Positions 24,862-31,376 of a stretch of 64,000 bases of DNA are shown here, piece after piece. The notes beneath the pieces were generated by a model. It was not told the origin of the DNA. It worked only from the letters and a program-made list of their open reading frames with translations, and ran no database searches. The position numbers and the translations under genes are program-made. Origin of the DNA: RBG-13-68-16 sp041494245 (GTDB taxonomy: Bacteria; Acidobacteriota; Thermoanaerobaculia; Thermoanaerobaculales; Thermoanaerobaculaceae); contig JBGQAK010000001.1 of assembly GCA_041494245.1 (NCBI GenBank), positions 124,001 through 188,000 of the forward strand. The letters run 5' to 3'. The stretch's first letter is position 1. Every line of letters starts with the position of its first letter.

Positions 24862-25860
24862 TTAGCCGCCGTCAGCAGCAACCGCACCACGGTCGTGCGT
24901 CTGCGGCCGTTGTCGGTGCGCAGGATTCCCGCGCCGGGGGGCCTGTTCCTGTCCCTTGGCCCATCGCCACCACCCCGCGAGTTTCTCGGGTTCGTCGTTG
25001 CCCAGCGGTGGCACGTTGCCAGAATCCCAGCGCGCGAAGTCCTCAAAGGTTCCGCCTCGCCTCACGATCTCTCGCGCTATCGCCCCGGCGATCTTGTTTC
25101 GTGCCCCGTCCCGTGCCTGGAGGACGCCGACCCGCTCGAACGCGAGTCCCTGAGCCCGCAACTCGCGCACCTGCTCCGCAAACTCCCGCCCCTTGCCGCC
25201 AGCACTAGCTAGGCGCCAGGTCTTCGGCGGCCACGATGGCGCTGTGGCTGGAATCACGCTCACTGCGTTGGCCTCGACTTTGTCTAGGGAAACGGGTTCG
25301 AGGTCCACACTCAAAATATCCATCACGCTGCCGAACCCGGGCAGGAAGACGGCGCGACCCACGCCGGTAGCGCTGCTTGGGAACACGTCAACCGGGCCGT
25401 GAATCCGCAACTCGCCAGCAAGCCCTTCAAGCCAAGGGTGGAGGTTAGACGCAGCTACGCCGGGGTCCTCGAACAGCATGAAAACGTGCCACCCGCGACC
25501 GGAGCGCGAGGGTGCCATGTACCCAAGAATGCCGGCGTTGTCGAGCGTTTCTAGGACCGCCAGTGCGTCCCCGCGACGGTCGGGCACGTCGGGGGTATGA
25601 GCGTCGAGGTCGAGGGCGCCCCACCGGCACCGCCCATTCGGGAGCATCGGGAAGAGACCGAGCCGACGCTTTCCACGGAGATGACCTTCAATGAGCATCG
25701 GCCAACTCTTCGCGCGTGCGCGCCAGGTCTGCACGGCGCCGTCGTTTTCAACAATGACTTGATCTCTCCGCCCAACGAAGGGAAGGGAGTCTCTTAGACG
25801 TATCAAGGTGGCGTCTACAGTTAATAGGCTTCCCGTCTGTGCGTCCCGATGGTTTTTCAT
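24862..25860 (-). CDS. Archaeo-eukaryotic-type primase (TOTE-like PrimPol)
   Basis: A 332-aa protein with AEP primase motifs in order: WGALDLDAH with the catalytic Asp-x-Asp (84-86), then PSRSGRGWHVFMLFEDPG with the conserved Ser-x-x-x-x-His (about 120-125), then VDVFPSSATGVGRAVFLPG (about 157-175). This is the pattern of the TOTE-conflict/plasmid PrimPol branch. The C-terminal half may be a helical PriCT-like domain (RNKIAGAIAREIVRRGGTFEDFARWD). No helicase domain is fused. It would synthesise primers for element replication. The ATG overlaps the upstream HTH gene (ATGA). Five GTGCGTCCCG decamers straddle this junction. Confidence 0.75.
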   Translation of the reverse strand: MKNHRDAQTGSLLTVDATLIRLRDSLPFVGRRDQVIVENDGAVQTWRARAKSWPMLIEGHLRGKRRLGLFPMLPNGRCRWGALDLDAHTPDVPDRRGDALAVLETLDNAGILGYMAPSRSGRGWHVFMLFEDPGVAASNLHPWLEGLAGELRIHGPVDVFPSSATGVGRAVFLPGFGSVMDILSVDLEPVSLDKVEANAVSVIPATAPSWPPKTWRLASAGGKGREFAEQVRELRAQGLAFERVGVLQARDGARNKIAGAIAREIVRRGGTFEDFARWDSGNVPPLGNDEPEKLAGWWRWAKGQEQAPRRGNPAHRQRPQTHDRGAVAADGG

Positions 25861-26008
25861 GATCCTGCGATCCTTTGTTTATCCTGCAGGTTGGAGTCGG
25901 TTGCGGGTGCGTCCCGAAGGTGCGTCCCGGGTGCGTCCCGCAATTTGGAGCCAAGCTCTCTAAACAGTTGCTCTTTAGGCGCTTGCATTTCGTCGGGGGT
26001 GCGTCCCG
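25839..26008. repeat. Iteron-like GTGCGTCCCG decamers
   Basis: Exact copies start at 25839, 25907, 25920, 25931 and 25999, a nearly symmetric layout (68, 13, 11 and 68 bp steps). They lie in the 3' end of the HTH gene and the first codons of the primase gene, where they encode the repeated Arg-Asp-Ala. An AT-richer stretch with a direct repeat of ATCCTGC lies at 25861-25890. A replication origin or autoregulatory site is possible. Confidence 0.5.
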
Positions 26009-26237
26009 CTTCAAGTTGTTTTTCGGCCCATACCTTCCAGTCTGAGGAAATAAAATTCTGCGCACTCGCCCAGCGAATTCTCATTTCCCGAGCGAGCGCC
26101 CGCGCGGAGATAACACCGTCTGATTCGAGGCGTCGAATGAGCCATGCGAGGCAACGCTGCCACTTCGGCGTGAGGTCTACCCAGGCAAGAGGACCAACGC
26201 GGTGCGGGCCGGGTGGCGACGCTGGTGAGGGGCTCAT
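25857..26237 (-). CDS. Putative DNA-binding (winged-helix-like) protein
   Basis: A 126-aa protein. The ATG at 26237 overlaps the previous stop (ATGA) and is preceded by GGAGGACGCC. Residues of about 27-60 (WQRCLAWLIRRLESDGVISA, then LAREMRIRWASAQNFISSDW) read as a helix-turn-helix of a small replication or regulatory protein. The C-terminus contains the repeats LRDAPGTH and LRDAPATD, encoded by the decamer repeats. It is placed directly before the primase, as are many replicon regulators. Family not recognised. Confidence 0.6.
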   Translation of the reverse strand: MSPSPASPPGPHRVGPLAWVDLTPKWQRCLAWLIRRLESDGVISARALAREMRIRWASAQNFISSDWKVWAEKQLEAGRTPDEMQAPKEQLFRELGSKLRDAPGTHLRDAPATDSNLQDKQRIAGS

Positions 26238-26473
26238 GGCGTCCTCCACCGTGCAGGAGCCAGGGGAACGCCACTTGCGGCACGCTGCTCGCGGCCACGT
26301 TCAACGGCCTTCGCGATGCCTTGCTGCTCGTTGGCGTTGAGCGCGACCGGGCGGCGATGCAAGTCTGCTTGGTAGGCGACGCGAAACCCGTCACCCCTGC
26401 CGTGGTGCCGGCGTGGCCTATGCCTTCGTCTCCCGGCAGGTGTCGGGTCTTGATTGCCTTGAGGGACGAGCAT
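26234..26473 (-). CDS. Hypothetical 79-aa protein
   Basis: Starts at ATG 26473, 3 nt after the AlpA-like stop, and ends in an ATGA overlap with the next gene. That tight packing is the best evidence that it is real. The N-terminal half is basic (GRRRHRPRRHHGRGDG); the rest is helical (ALNANEQQGIAKAVERGRE). Not recognised. Confidence 0.5.
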   Translation of the reverse strand: MLVPQGNQDPTPAGRRRHRPRRHHGRGDGFRVAYQADLHRRPVALNANEQQGIAKAVERGREQRAASGVPLAPARWRTP

Positions 26474-26476
26474 GGG

Positions 26477-26704
26477 TCACTGCCCCGCCTCGGCGGCGCG
26501 TGCGGTTTCCTCGGCGGTGCTGTTGAAGCGGCGCGCCTGGAGGAAGCCTTCGATGTCCTCTTCGAGGTAGACGGCACGACCACGCGGGCCGCCCAGGCGA
26601 ACGTAAGCCGGACCTTTCCCGGTCATTCGCCAGAGGCGAAGAGTGCCGGGCCTGATGGAAAGACGTGTTGCGGTTTCGGTGGACGTTAGGGTGTTGGCGG
26701 TCAC
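26477..26704 (-). CDS. AlpA-like excisionase/regulator (HTH)
   Basis: A 75-aa helix-turn-helix protein. TSTETATRLSIRPGTLRLWR matches the winged MerR/HTH_17 type used by AlpA regulators and excisionases; GRAVYLEEDIEGFLQAR is the usual wing and recognition end. It starts with GTG overlapping the upstream stop (GTGA). In many integrative elements such a protein directs excision or activates integrase transcription, and here it lies three genes downstream of the integrase in the same direction. Confidence 0.8.
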   Translation of the reverse strand: MTANTLTSTETATRLSIRPGTLRLWRMTGKGPAYVRLGGPRGRAVYLEEDIEGFLQARRFNSTAEETARAAEAGQ

Positions 26705-26913
26705 TTCTTGGCCTCCCTGCGCCCACCAGCGATCAACTCCAGTGCGCGGCGGCGCCCACCTTCGAGGGCGCCCAACACTGGGTCCTTGACGGCTGGCAGC
26801 TCGCCCAAGAGCTTCTGCGCCACCGTCCTCGCGGTTTCCGAGTTGGTGGTCATGTCCACCAACTCAAGGTCGTGCGGCCCACGGCCGCGGTACAGTGCTA
26901 CGGCAGTAACCAT
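26701..26913 (-). CDS. Hypothetical 70-aa protein
   Basis: ATG at 26913 with GGAGG six bases upstream; the stop overlaps the AlpA-like GTG. A short strand-like N-terminus is followed by an amphipathic helical part (SETARTVAQKLLGELPAVKD, then EGGRRRALELIAGGRREAKK). No family recognised; possibly a small DNA-binding or regulatory partner of the AlpA-like protein. Confidence 0.6.
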   Translation of the reverse strand: MVTAVALYRGRGPHDLELVDMTTNSETARTVAQKLLGELPAVKDPVLGALEGGRRRALELIAGGRREAKK

Positions 26914-27041
26914 GTGGCCTCCAATCAGAAGCGGCCCTTCGGCGGGCCACTTCTGGGGTCACACACACACAACTGGCGAGAGGGAAATCTGACACCCGCC
27001 CCCTGCCACAAAGGGGTTGGGTTTGTGGACGGGAGGTCGTG

Positions 27042-28211
27042 TTACTTGTGGCGCCGGGCGGGTACTGGCCGGGTGCTGCCTTGTGCTACCTCTGAACGAG
27101 GTTGTGGCGGTTCCGAATCGTCGGGGGGACACCAGCACTCTTCCGCTGGCGGGGAGGCCGGGACTTGGCGTGCGGCCTTGCGGAGTTTCGCTAGTGCGCG
27201 GGCTCGAATCTGATAGGCATTGTCACGGCTGATGCCCATTGCGGCCGCCGCCTTCTGGACGTCTCCATGCGCCTCAACTTCGAGGGACAGACGAATCTCC
27301 CGCGCTGAGAGATTGGCTCGAGCCATGAGCGATGCAAGTTCCAATGCCGCCTTCTCGCGGATTGCAGGTTGGAGGCCAGCTGATTCCTGCTTTTCCAGAC
27401 GACTCGCAAGGGTGGCGATTGGTTTGGGGCGCGAACCCGGGTCCTCATCGTCCTCCTCGCTGTAATCCTCCACCAACTCGTCCTCGGCGTTTGCTCCCCA
27501 GTACCGGGGACCTAAAATGTCCTTGGTAACTGCCTTGCGGAGCCGCTTCTCGACCTCCTTTAGCGACTCTTTTGGCGTTTTACCCACGGGCTCCACAACG
27601 ACGCCGAAGAGGCCCTGCTGAACAAGCATTTTCGTGTACGCCTCCGGCGTCATGTGCCACGAAGCCGCCTGCTCAACTACCACCTGCGTCATCCCCAACG
27701 CATTCCAGTCTATCGTTGGGACGGGGTACTTGTAGTAGCCGGATGCCAACCGGTCTGCGGCTTGAATGGCCTCCTCCTCAACGGTCTTGTCTTGCGGGAG
27801 GCCCTTGAACACGCGGTTCAGGCGCCTGAAGATCAAGTAGACATCGAAGGCAGGGTTTCCCTTGCGAAACACCGAGAGGTCAATGGCCGCCCGGTCAAGT
27901 TCGGTAGCCAGGTCGGCAAGGACCGGCAGAACGGCGGCGCGCTTTCGACACCACTCGGCCTCCTTTTGGTAGTCAACCTGCCATGCGGCGAGGAAGGCCA
28001 GATCACTTAGCGGGAAACGCCCGCCACGAGCAATCTCACGCTTAGCCCACTTGAGCGCGGGACCGAGGCCCGTCTCGATCATTTGGTTCCCTGCTCGTAA
28101 GGACTCCACAGCGGCGCTGACTTGCTGGTTGAATTCCTGCTCGATTCGCAACGTCTCGTACACCTCACCGAGGGTGAGGGGCTTCGTGGCTTTGGGTGTG
28201 TCCTTCTTCAT
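27042..28211 (-). CDS. Hypothetical protein with sigma-region-4-like HTH
   Basis: A 389-aa protein starting 6 nt after the integrase stop. Residues 1-230 are helical without a recognised domain. An acidic stretch (EDELVEDYSEEDDEDPGSRP) forms a linker. Residues of about 320-360 (GDVQKAAAAMGISRDNAYQI, then RARALAKLRKAAR) read as a sigma-70 region 4 or FIS/LuxR-type helix-turn-helix. The C-terminus is Pro-rich and Cys-containing. It may be an element-specific transcription factor controlling the downstream operon. The 26914-27041 gap after it shows only a short CA run. Confidence 0.6.
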   Translation of the reverse strand: MKKDTPKATKPLTLGEVYETLRIEQEFNQQVSAAVESLRAGNQMIETGLGPALKWAKREIARGGRFPLSDLAFLAAWQVDYQKEAEWCRKRAAVLPVLADLATELDRAAIDLSVFRKGNPAFDVYLIFRRLNRVFKGLPQDKTVEEEAIQAADRLASGYYKYPVPTIDWNALGMTQVVVEQAASWHMTPEAYTKMLVQQGLFGVVVEPVGKTPKESLKEVEKRLRKAVTKDILGPRYWGANAEDELVEDYSEEDDEDPGSRPKPIATLASRLEKQESAGLQPAIREKAALELASLMARANLSAREIRLSLEVEAHGDVQKAAAAMGISRDNAYQIRARALAKLRKAARQVPASPPAEECWCPPDDSEPPQPRSEVAQGSTRPVPARRHK

Positions 28212-28217
28212 CGCCCC

Positions 28218-29408
28218 TTACCCCTTGGCCTTGACCGCGGCCATCGGAAGCACCTTGCCGCCTCCTACGTCCTCGGCAGCCTTTCGGAGGTCTTCGACGC
28301 CCAGGGGCGCGTACACCTTGGCCGTGATCCGCGGGTCGTGGTGGCGAAGGAGTTTCGAGGCAACGAGGATGCCGGCGCTCTTCGCCACGGCGAGCCCGTA
28401 TGTGCGGCGGAGGTCGTGCAGCGTCACACCCTCAAGCTTCGCTGCGGTCTTTAGCTCTCTCCATGTGGAACTAACGTCGGTAAGGTGTGTGCCCTTGATG
28501 CGACCCGGGAAGACAAACTCGGAGCGTCGCAGGAGTGACCCGAGCATGAGCGCCGTCCGCTGCGGCAGGGGGATGCTCTGCGGTCGGCCCGCCTTCGGAC
28601 TTGGGATCGTCCACACCCTGGCTTTCAAGTCGAGGTCTTCCCACCGGACGCCGAGCGCCTCACTCTTGCGGCAGCCCGTCTCGCGGAGGAGGCGAAAGAA
28701 CGCCCTCTCGTGCGGGTCCTCAAGAGCCTCTATCGCCTTGTCGAGTTGCTCCTGTTCTTCATCGGTCAGCACCCGCTGTCTCGGGGGATTCTCAGGAAAC
28801 TTTTTCACGGAGCGGCAGGGATTGTCGCGAAGGATGCCGTTGACCACCGCCCGTTCGAGGCACGAGCGGAGGGCCGCGTAGGCGCGGTTCGCGTGGGTCT
28901 TCCCTTGCTCCGCGAGGGCTTGCATCCAGGCTTCGACCTCGCGGGCTGTGATCGAATTGAGCGCACGGTTGGCCCACCGTTCCATCGCAGGGGACGGCTG
29001 AGCCTTGAAGCCGTGGCCCCCCGGGGGTCCCTCAAGGTGGTACTGGTCGTGATAGGGCCGCTTCTTGCGCAGCCGCACGGTTTCGAGGTACTCCGTCACC
29101 CAGGTCTTGAAGCTCGGCATGGCGTGCTGGACGCGATCTTCCTCAAGCGGGTCCTTCCCGTGCCGTACCTTGTCGAGGGCATCTGCCGCGAGGTCGCGCG
29201 CGTCCTTCACGGTGACGCTGCCGTAAAGGCCGAGGCTCTTCCGGCGGCGGTGCCCTCCGCTGCGGAGGCGATAGCGCACCACGAACGCCTTCTTGCCGTT
29301 GGGGTACACCACGAGGCCGAAGCCCTCGGTGTCGGTGTCCCACACGTACACCCGTTTGGGCTTGGGTTTCGTGGAGTCCACCTTGCGCTTCGTGATCTTG
29401 GCGAGCAT
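28218..29408 (-). CDS. int: Tyrosine integrase of the element
   Basis: A 396-aa site-specific recombinase of the DUF4102-type phage/ICE family. The N-terminal arm-binding domain (WDTDTEGFGLVVYPNGKKAF) is followed by a core-binding domain (about 100-200) and an intact catalytic domain: RETGCRKSEALGVRW with Arg247, TLHDLRRTYG with His331 and Arg334, LRHHDPRITAKVYAP with a His and the nucleophile Tyr366. The ATG at 29408 has GGGGAGG upstream. Located 140 bp from attR, it presumably integrates the element into tRNA-Arg. Its leader carries the paired GGGTACCC sites, suggesting autoregulation. Confidence 0.94.
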   Translation of the reverse strand: MLAKITKRKVDSTKPKPKRVYVWDTDTEGFGLVVYPNGKKAFVVRYRLRSGGHRRRKSLGLYGSVTVKDARDLAADALDKVRHGKDPLEEDRVQHAMPSFKTWVTEYLETVRLRKKRPYHDQYHLEGPPGGHGFKAQPSPAMERWANRALNSITAREVEAWMQALAEQGKTHANRAYAALRSCLERAVVNGILRDNPCRSVKKFPENPPRQRVLTDEEQEQLDKAIEALEDPHERAFFRLLRETGCRKSEALGVRWEDLDLKARVWTIPSPKAGRPQSIPLPQRTALMLGSLLRRSEFVFPGRIKGTHLTDVSSTWRELKTAAKLEGVTLHDLRRTYGLAVAKSAGILVASKLLRHHDPRITAKVYAPLGVEDLRKAAEDVGGGKVLPMAAVKAKG

Positions 29409-29421
29409 CAGAACCTCCCCA

Positions 29422-29463
29422 GGGTACCCACCGGGTACCCGACAGGAATCAACACAGGTACCC
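29422..29463. promoter_or_regulatory. Right-end GGGTACCC sites, probable integrase arm sites
   Basis: GGGTACCC at 29422-29429 and 29433-29440 (11-bp step, spacer ACC versus AAC at the left end), with a weaker AGGTACCC at 29456-29463. They lie between the int promoter and its start codon. Confidence 0.55.
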
Positions 29464-29486
29464 GCACGTCGTCACTCACAATGCTT

Positions 29487-29515
29487 AATCTAAAGCCATT
29501 ATCCGCACTTGTCAA
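29487..29515 (-). promoter_or_regulatory. Integrase promoter
   Basis: On the minus strand a perfect TTGACA (29510-29515) and TAGATT (29487-29492) with a 17-bp spacer, upstream of the GGGTACCC sites. Confidence 0.55.
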
Positions 29516-29548
29516 CACAGACAGTCAGAAGGTAAACACCGGGTCTCA

Positions 29549-29601
29549 CTGACTACGGATCAGAAGGTTGGGGGTTCGAGTCCCTCTCGGCGCGCCAGTC
29601 C
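29549..29601 (+). repeat. attR, 53-bp direct repeat copy 2
   Basis: Exact copy of 17544-17596. It lacks the tRNA 5' half, so it is not a functional tRNA gene. Chromosomal sequence resumes at 29602. Confidence 0.92.
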
Positions 29602-29725
29602 ACCCCTGCTCCCGCGCACATCCCTGACCTCACGAACGGGCAAAGGCAACGCATCGCGTCCATGGCCACGCCGGGTCGGAGGGCCCGGCCCGGAGTCGAG
29701 AGCGTTACTCCGCCCTGCGACGCGA

Positions 29726-29734
29726 TGCTAGAAT
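29726..29734 (+). promoter_or_regulatory. Possible extended -10 promoter of the sensor kinase
   Basis: TGCTAGAAT fits an extended -10 element, 130 nt before the kinase start. The rest of the 29602-29863 gap shows no gene. Confidence 0.4.
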
Positions 29735-29863
29735 GAAAAGGGTACTGTGGGAGCGGGGAAGAGGAAGGATGCGGCTGAGGAGTGCTCCGGGGCGCAGGAC
29801 GGGCCCCCGGGACTGTAACCTTATGGGCTATCGTCGAATGCCGGGCTTCACCCTCGCCGCGCG

Positions 29864-31372
29864 ATGAGCGGCGGCTACCGCATCCTGTTGGTTGACGGTG
29901 ACCCCGACGATCGGGGCCTTGCCGCACTTGTGCTCCGGCGTGAGCTCGAGGGCGTCGAGATCGAGGAGGTGAGCGATCCGATGGTCCTCGCGGCCCGCCT
30001 GCCGCGCGGCGACTACGCCGCGGTGGTGACCGAGTACCGTCTTCCGTGGGGCGATGGGTTGCAGGTACTCGAGTCGGTCAGGAGCGTCTGCCCGGACTGC
30101 CCGGTCGTGCTGTTTGCATCGGCAGGGAGCGAGTCTGTGGCGGCCGAGGGCCTGCGGAAAGGCCTTGCGGGTTACCTCGCGAAAGGGAGCGCGGGCTACC
30201 TGGAGCTGCCCTCGGTGGTGCGCCGGGCGATCGAGCGTGCGCGGGAGCTGCGGGCATCCCGGGAAACCTCTGCCTCCTACCACAGGCTCACCGAGGAGCT
30301 CGCGCTCGGCACGTTCGCGGCCTCCGACGACGGACGCCTGACGCAGGTCAACCCGGCGATGGCCCGCATCCTGGGTGGCGAGGACCCGGAGGCCGTGCTC
30401 GGGCGGAGCTTCGCCGACTTCCTCTCCGATGAGGCGGTGCAGGCGCAGGTGCTGGCGAGCATGGCCAGGGGCCGGGCCGTGCGCGACCTCGAGGTTGGTC
30501 TGCGTCGGCCCGGCGGCGGCCTCGCCTGGGCACGCATCACCGCCTGGCCGGTCGTTGACGCGGCGACCGGCGGGATCGCGTACGAGGGCGCCATGGAGGA
30601 CATCTCCGGACGCCGGCAGGCGGAGCGCGAGCTGGCGGAGCGCGCGGCGGCGCTCGGTCGCTCCAACGTCGAGTTGCAGCAGTTCGCGTACGTGATCTCC
30701 CATGATCTCCAGGAACCGCTGCAGCTCGTCACCCGCTACGCCCGCCTGCTGGCGGAGAGCGGCGGCACGCTGAACGACGAGGAGGCCAAGCGCCACCTCA
30801 GTAGCCTGATCCAGTGCACCGACCGCATGCAGGCCATGATCGACGACGTGCTCACCTACGCGCGCGTCGACACCCAGGCGAACCCGTTCGCACCGGTGGA
30901 CTTCGGGGAGGTCGTGAAGCGGGCGCTCGCCAACCTGAACGCTGCCGTCGAGGAGAGCGGAGCCCAGGTGACCTGGGAGCGGCTACCCGTGATTGCCGCC
31001 GACGGATCCCAGATGGTGCAGCTCTTCCAGAACCTCATCGGCAACGCCATCAAGTTCCGCAGGGAGAGGCCGCTGGTACGGGTTTACGCGCTGGAGGAGG
31101 GGAACCGCTGCACCTTCGCGGTGGCGGACAACGGGATCGGCATCGCCCCGGAGCAGCTGGATCGCATCTTCGGGATGTTCCAGCGCTTGCACACGGCTTC
31201 CGAGTACCCGGGAACGGGGATCGGCCTGGCCATCTGTAAGAGGATCGTCGAACGACACGGCGGCAGGATCTGGGCCGTGTCGCAGCCCGGGCAGGGCTCC
31301 ACGTTCTGCTTTACCATACCGCGGAACCTGGGACAGGCGGGGGGGGGGAGCGCCCAGAAGCCGAAGGATTGA
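29864..31372 (+). CDS. Receiver-PAS-histidine kinase with altered receiver
   Basis: A 502-aa soluble signalling protein. The receiver-like domain (1-125) keeps the acidic start LLVDGDPDD and Lys107 in YLAKGS, but the phospho-acceptor Asp is Glu57 (AVVTEYRLPWGDG), so it may be locked in an active-like state. A PAS domain follows (about 140-250), then HisKA with His280 (YVISHDLQEPL), as in bacteriophytochrome-type kinases. HATPase_c has the N box (LIGNAIKF), DNGIGI and GTGIGLAICK. No membrane segment. It lies 4 nt before a REC-GGDEF-EAL gene, the likely partner or downstream target. Confidence 0.88.
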   Translation: MSGGYRILLVDGDPDDRGLAALVLRRELEGVEIEEVSDPMVLAARLPRGDYAAVVTEYRLPWGDGLQVLESVRSVCPDCPVVLFASAGSESVAAEGLRKGLAGYLAKGSAGYLELPSVVRRAIERARELRASRETSASYHRLTEELALGTFAASDDGRLTQVNPAMARILGGEDPEAVLGRSFADFLSDEAVQAQVLASMARGRAVRDLEVGLRRPGGGLAWARITAWPVVDAATGGIAYEGAMEDISGRRQAERELAERAAALGRSNVELQQFAYVISHDLQEPLQLVTRYARLLAESGGTLNDEEAKRHLSSLIQCTDRMQAMIDDVLTYARVDTQANPFAPVDFGEVVKRALANLNAAVEESGAQVTWERLPVIAADGSQMVQLFQNLIGNAIKFRRERPLVRVYALEEGNRCTFAVADNGIGIAPEQLDRIFGMFQRLHTASEYPGTGIGLAICKRIVERHGGRIWAVSQPGQGSTFCFTIPRNLGQAGGGSAQKPKD

Positions 31373-31376
31373 GAGG

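Larger units (their letters stand above)
17544..29601. mobile_element. 12-kb integrative element in tRNA-Arg
   Basis: Bounded by the two 53-bp repeats; the unit from one repeat start to the other is 12,005 bp. A tyrosine integrase lies just inside the right end. Contents are an AEP-type primase operon with an AlpA-like protein, DUF5681 and zinc-ribbon proteins, a Panacea toxin-antitoxin pair, a secreted propeller protein and several unknowns. Base composition is visibly less GC-rich than the flanks in the left half. No capsid, portal, large terminase, relaxase or mating genes are seen. It therefore looks like a satellite-like or mobilisable integrative element. Confidence 0.9.

Noticed and set aside
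29549..29601. Second tRNA-Arg gene
   Set aside because: Only the 3' 49 nt of the tRNA are present; no D-arm or 5' acceptor strand.
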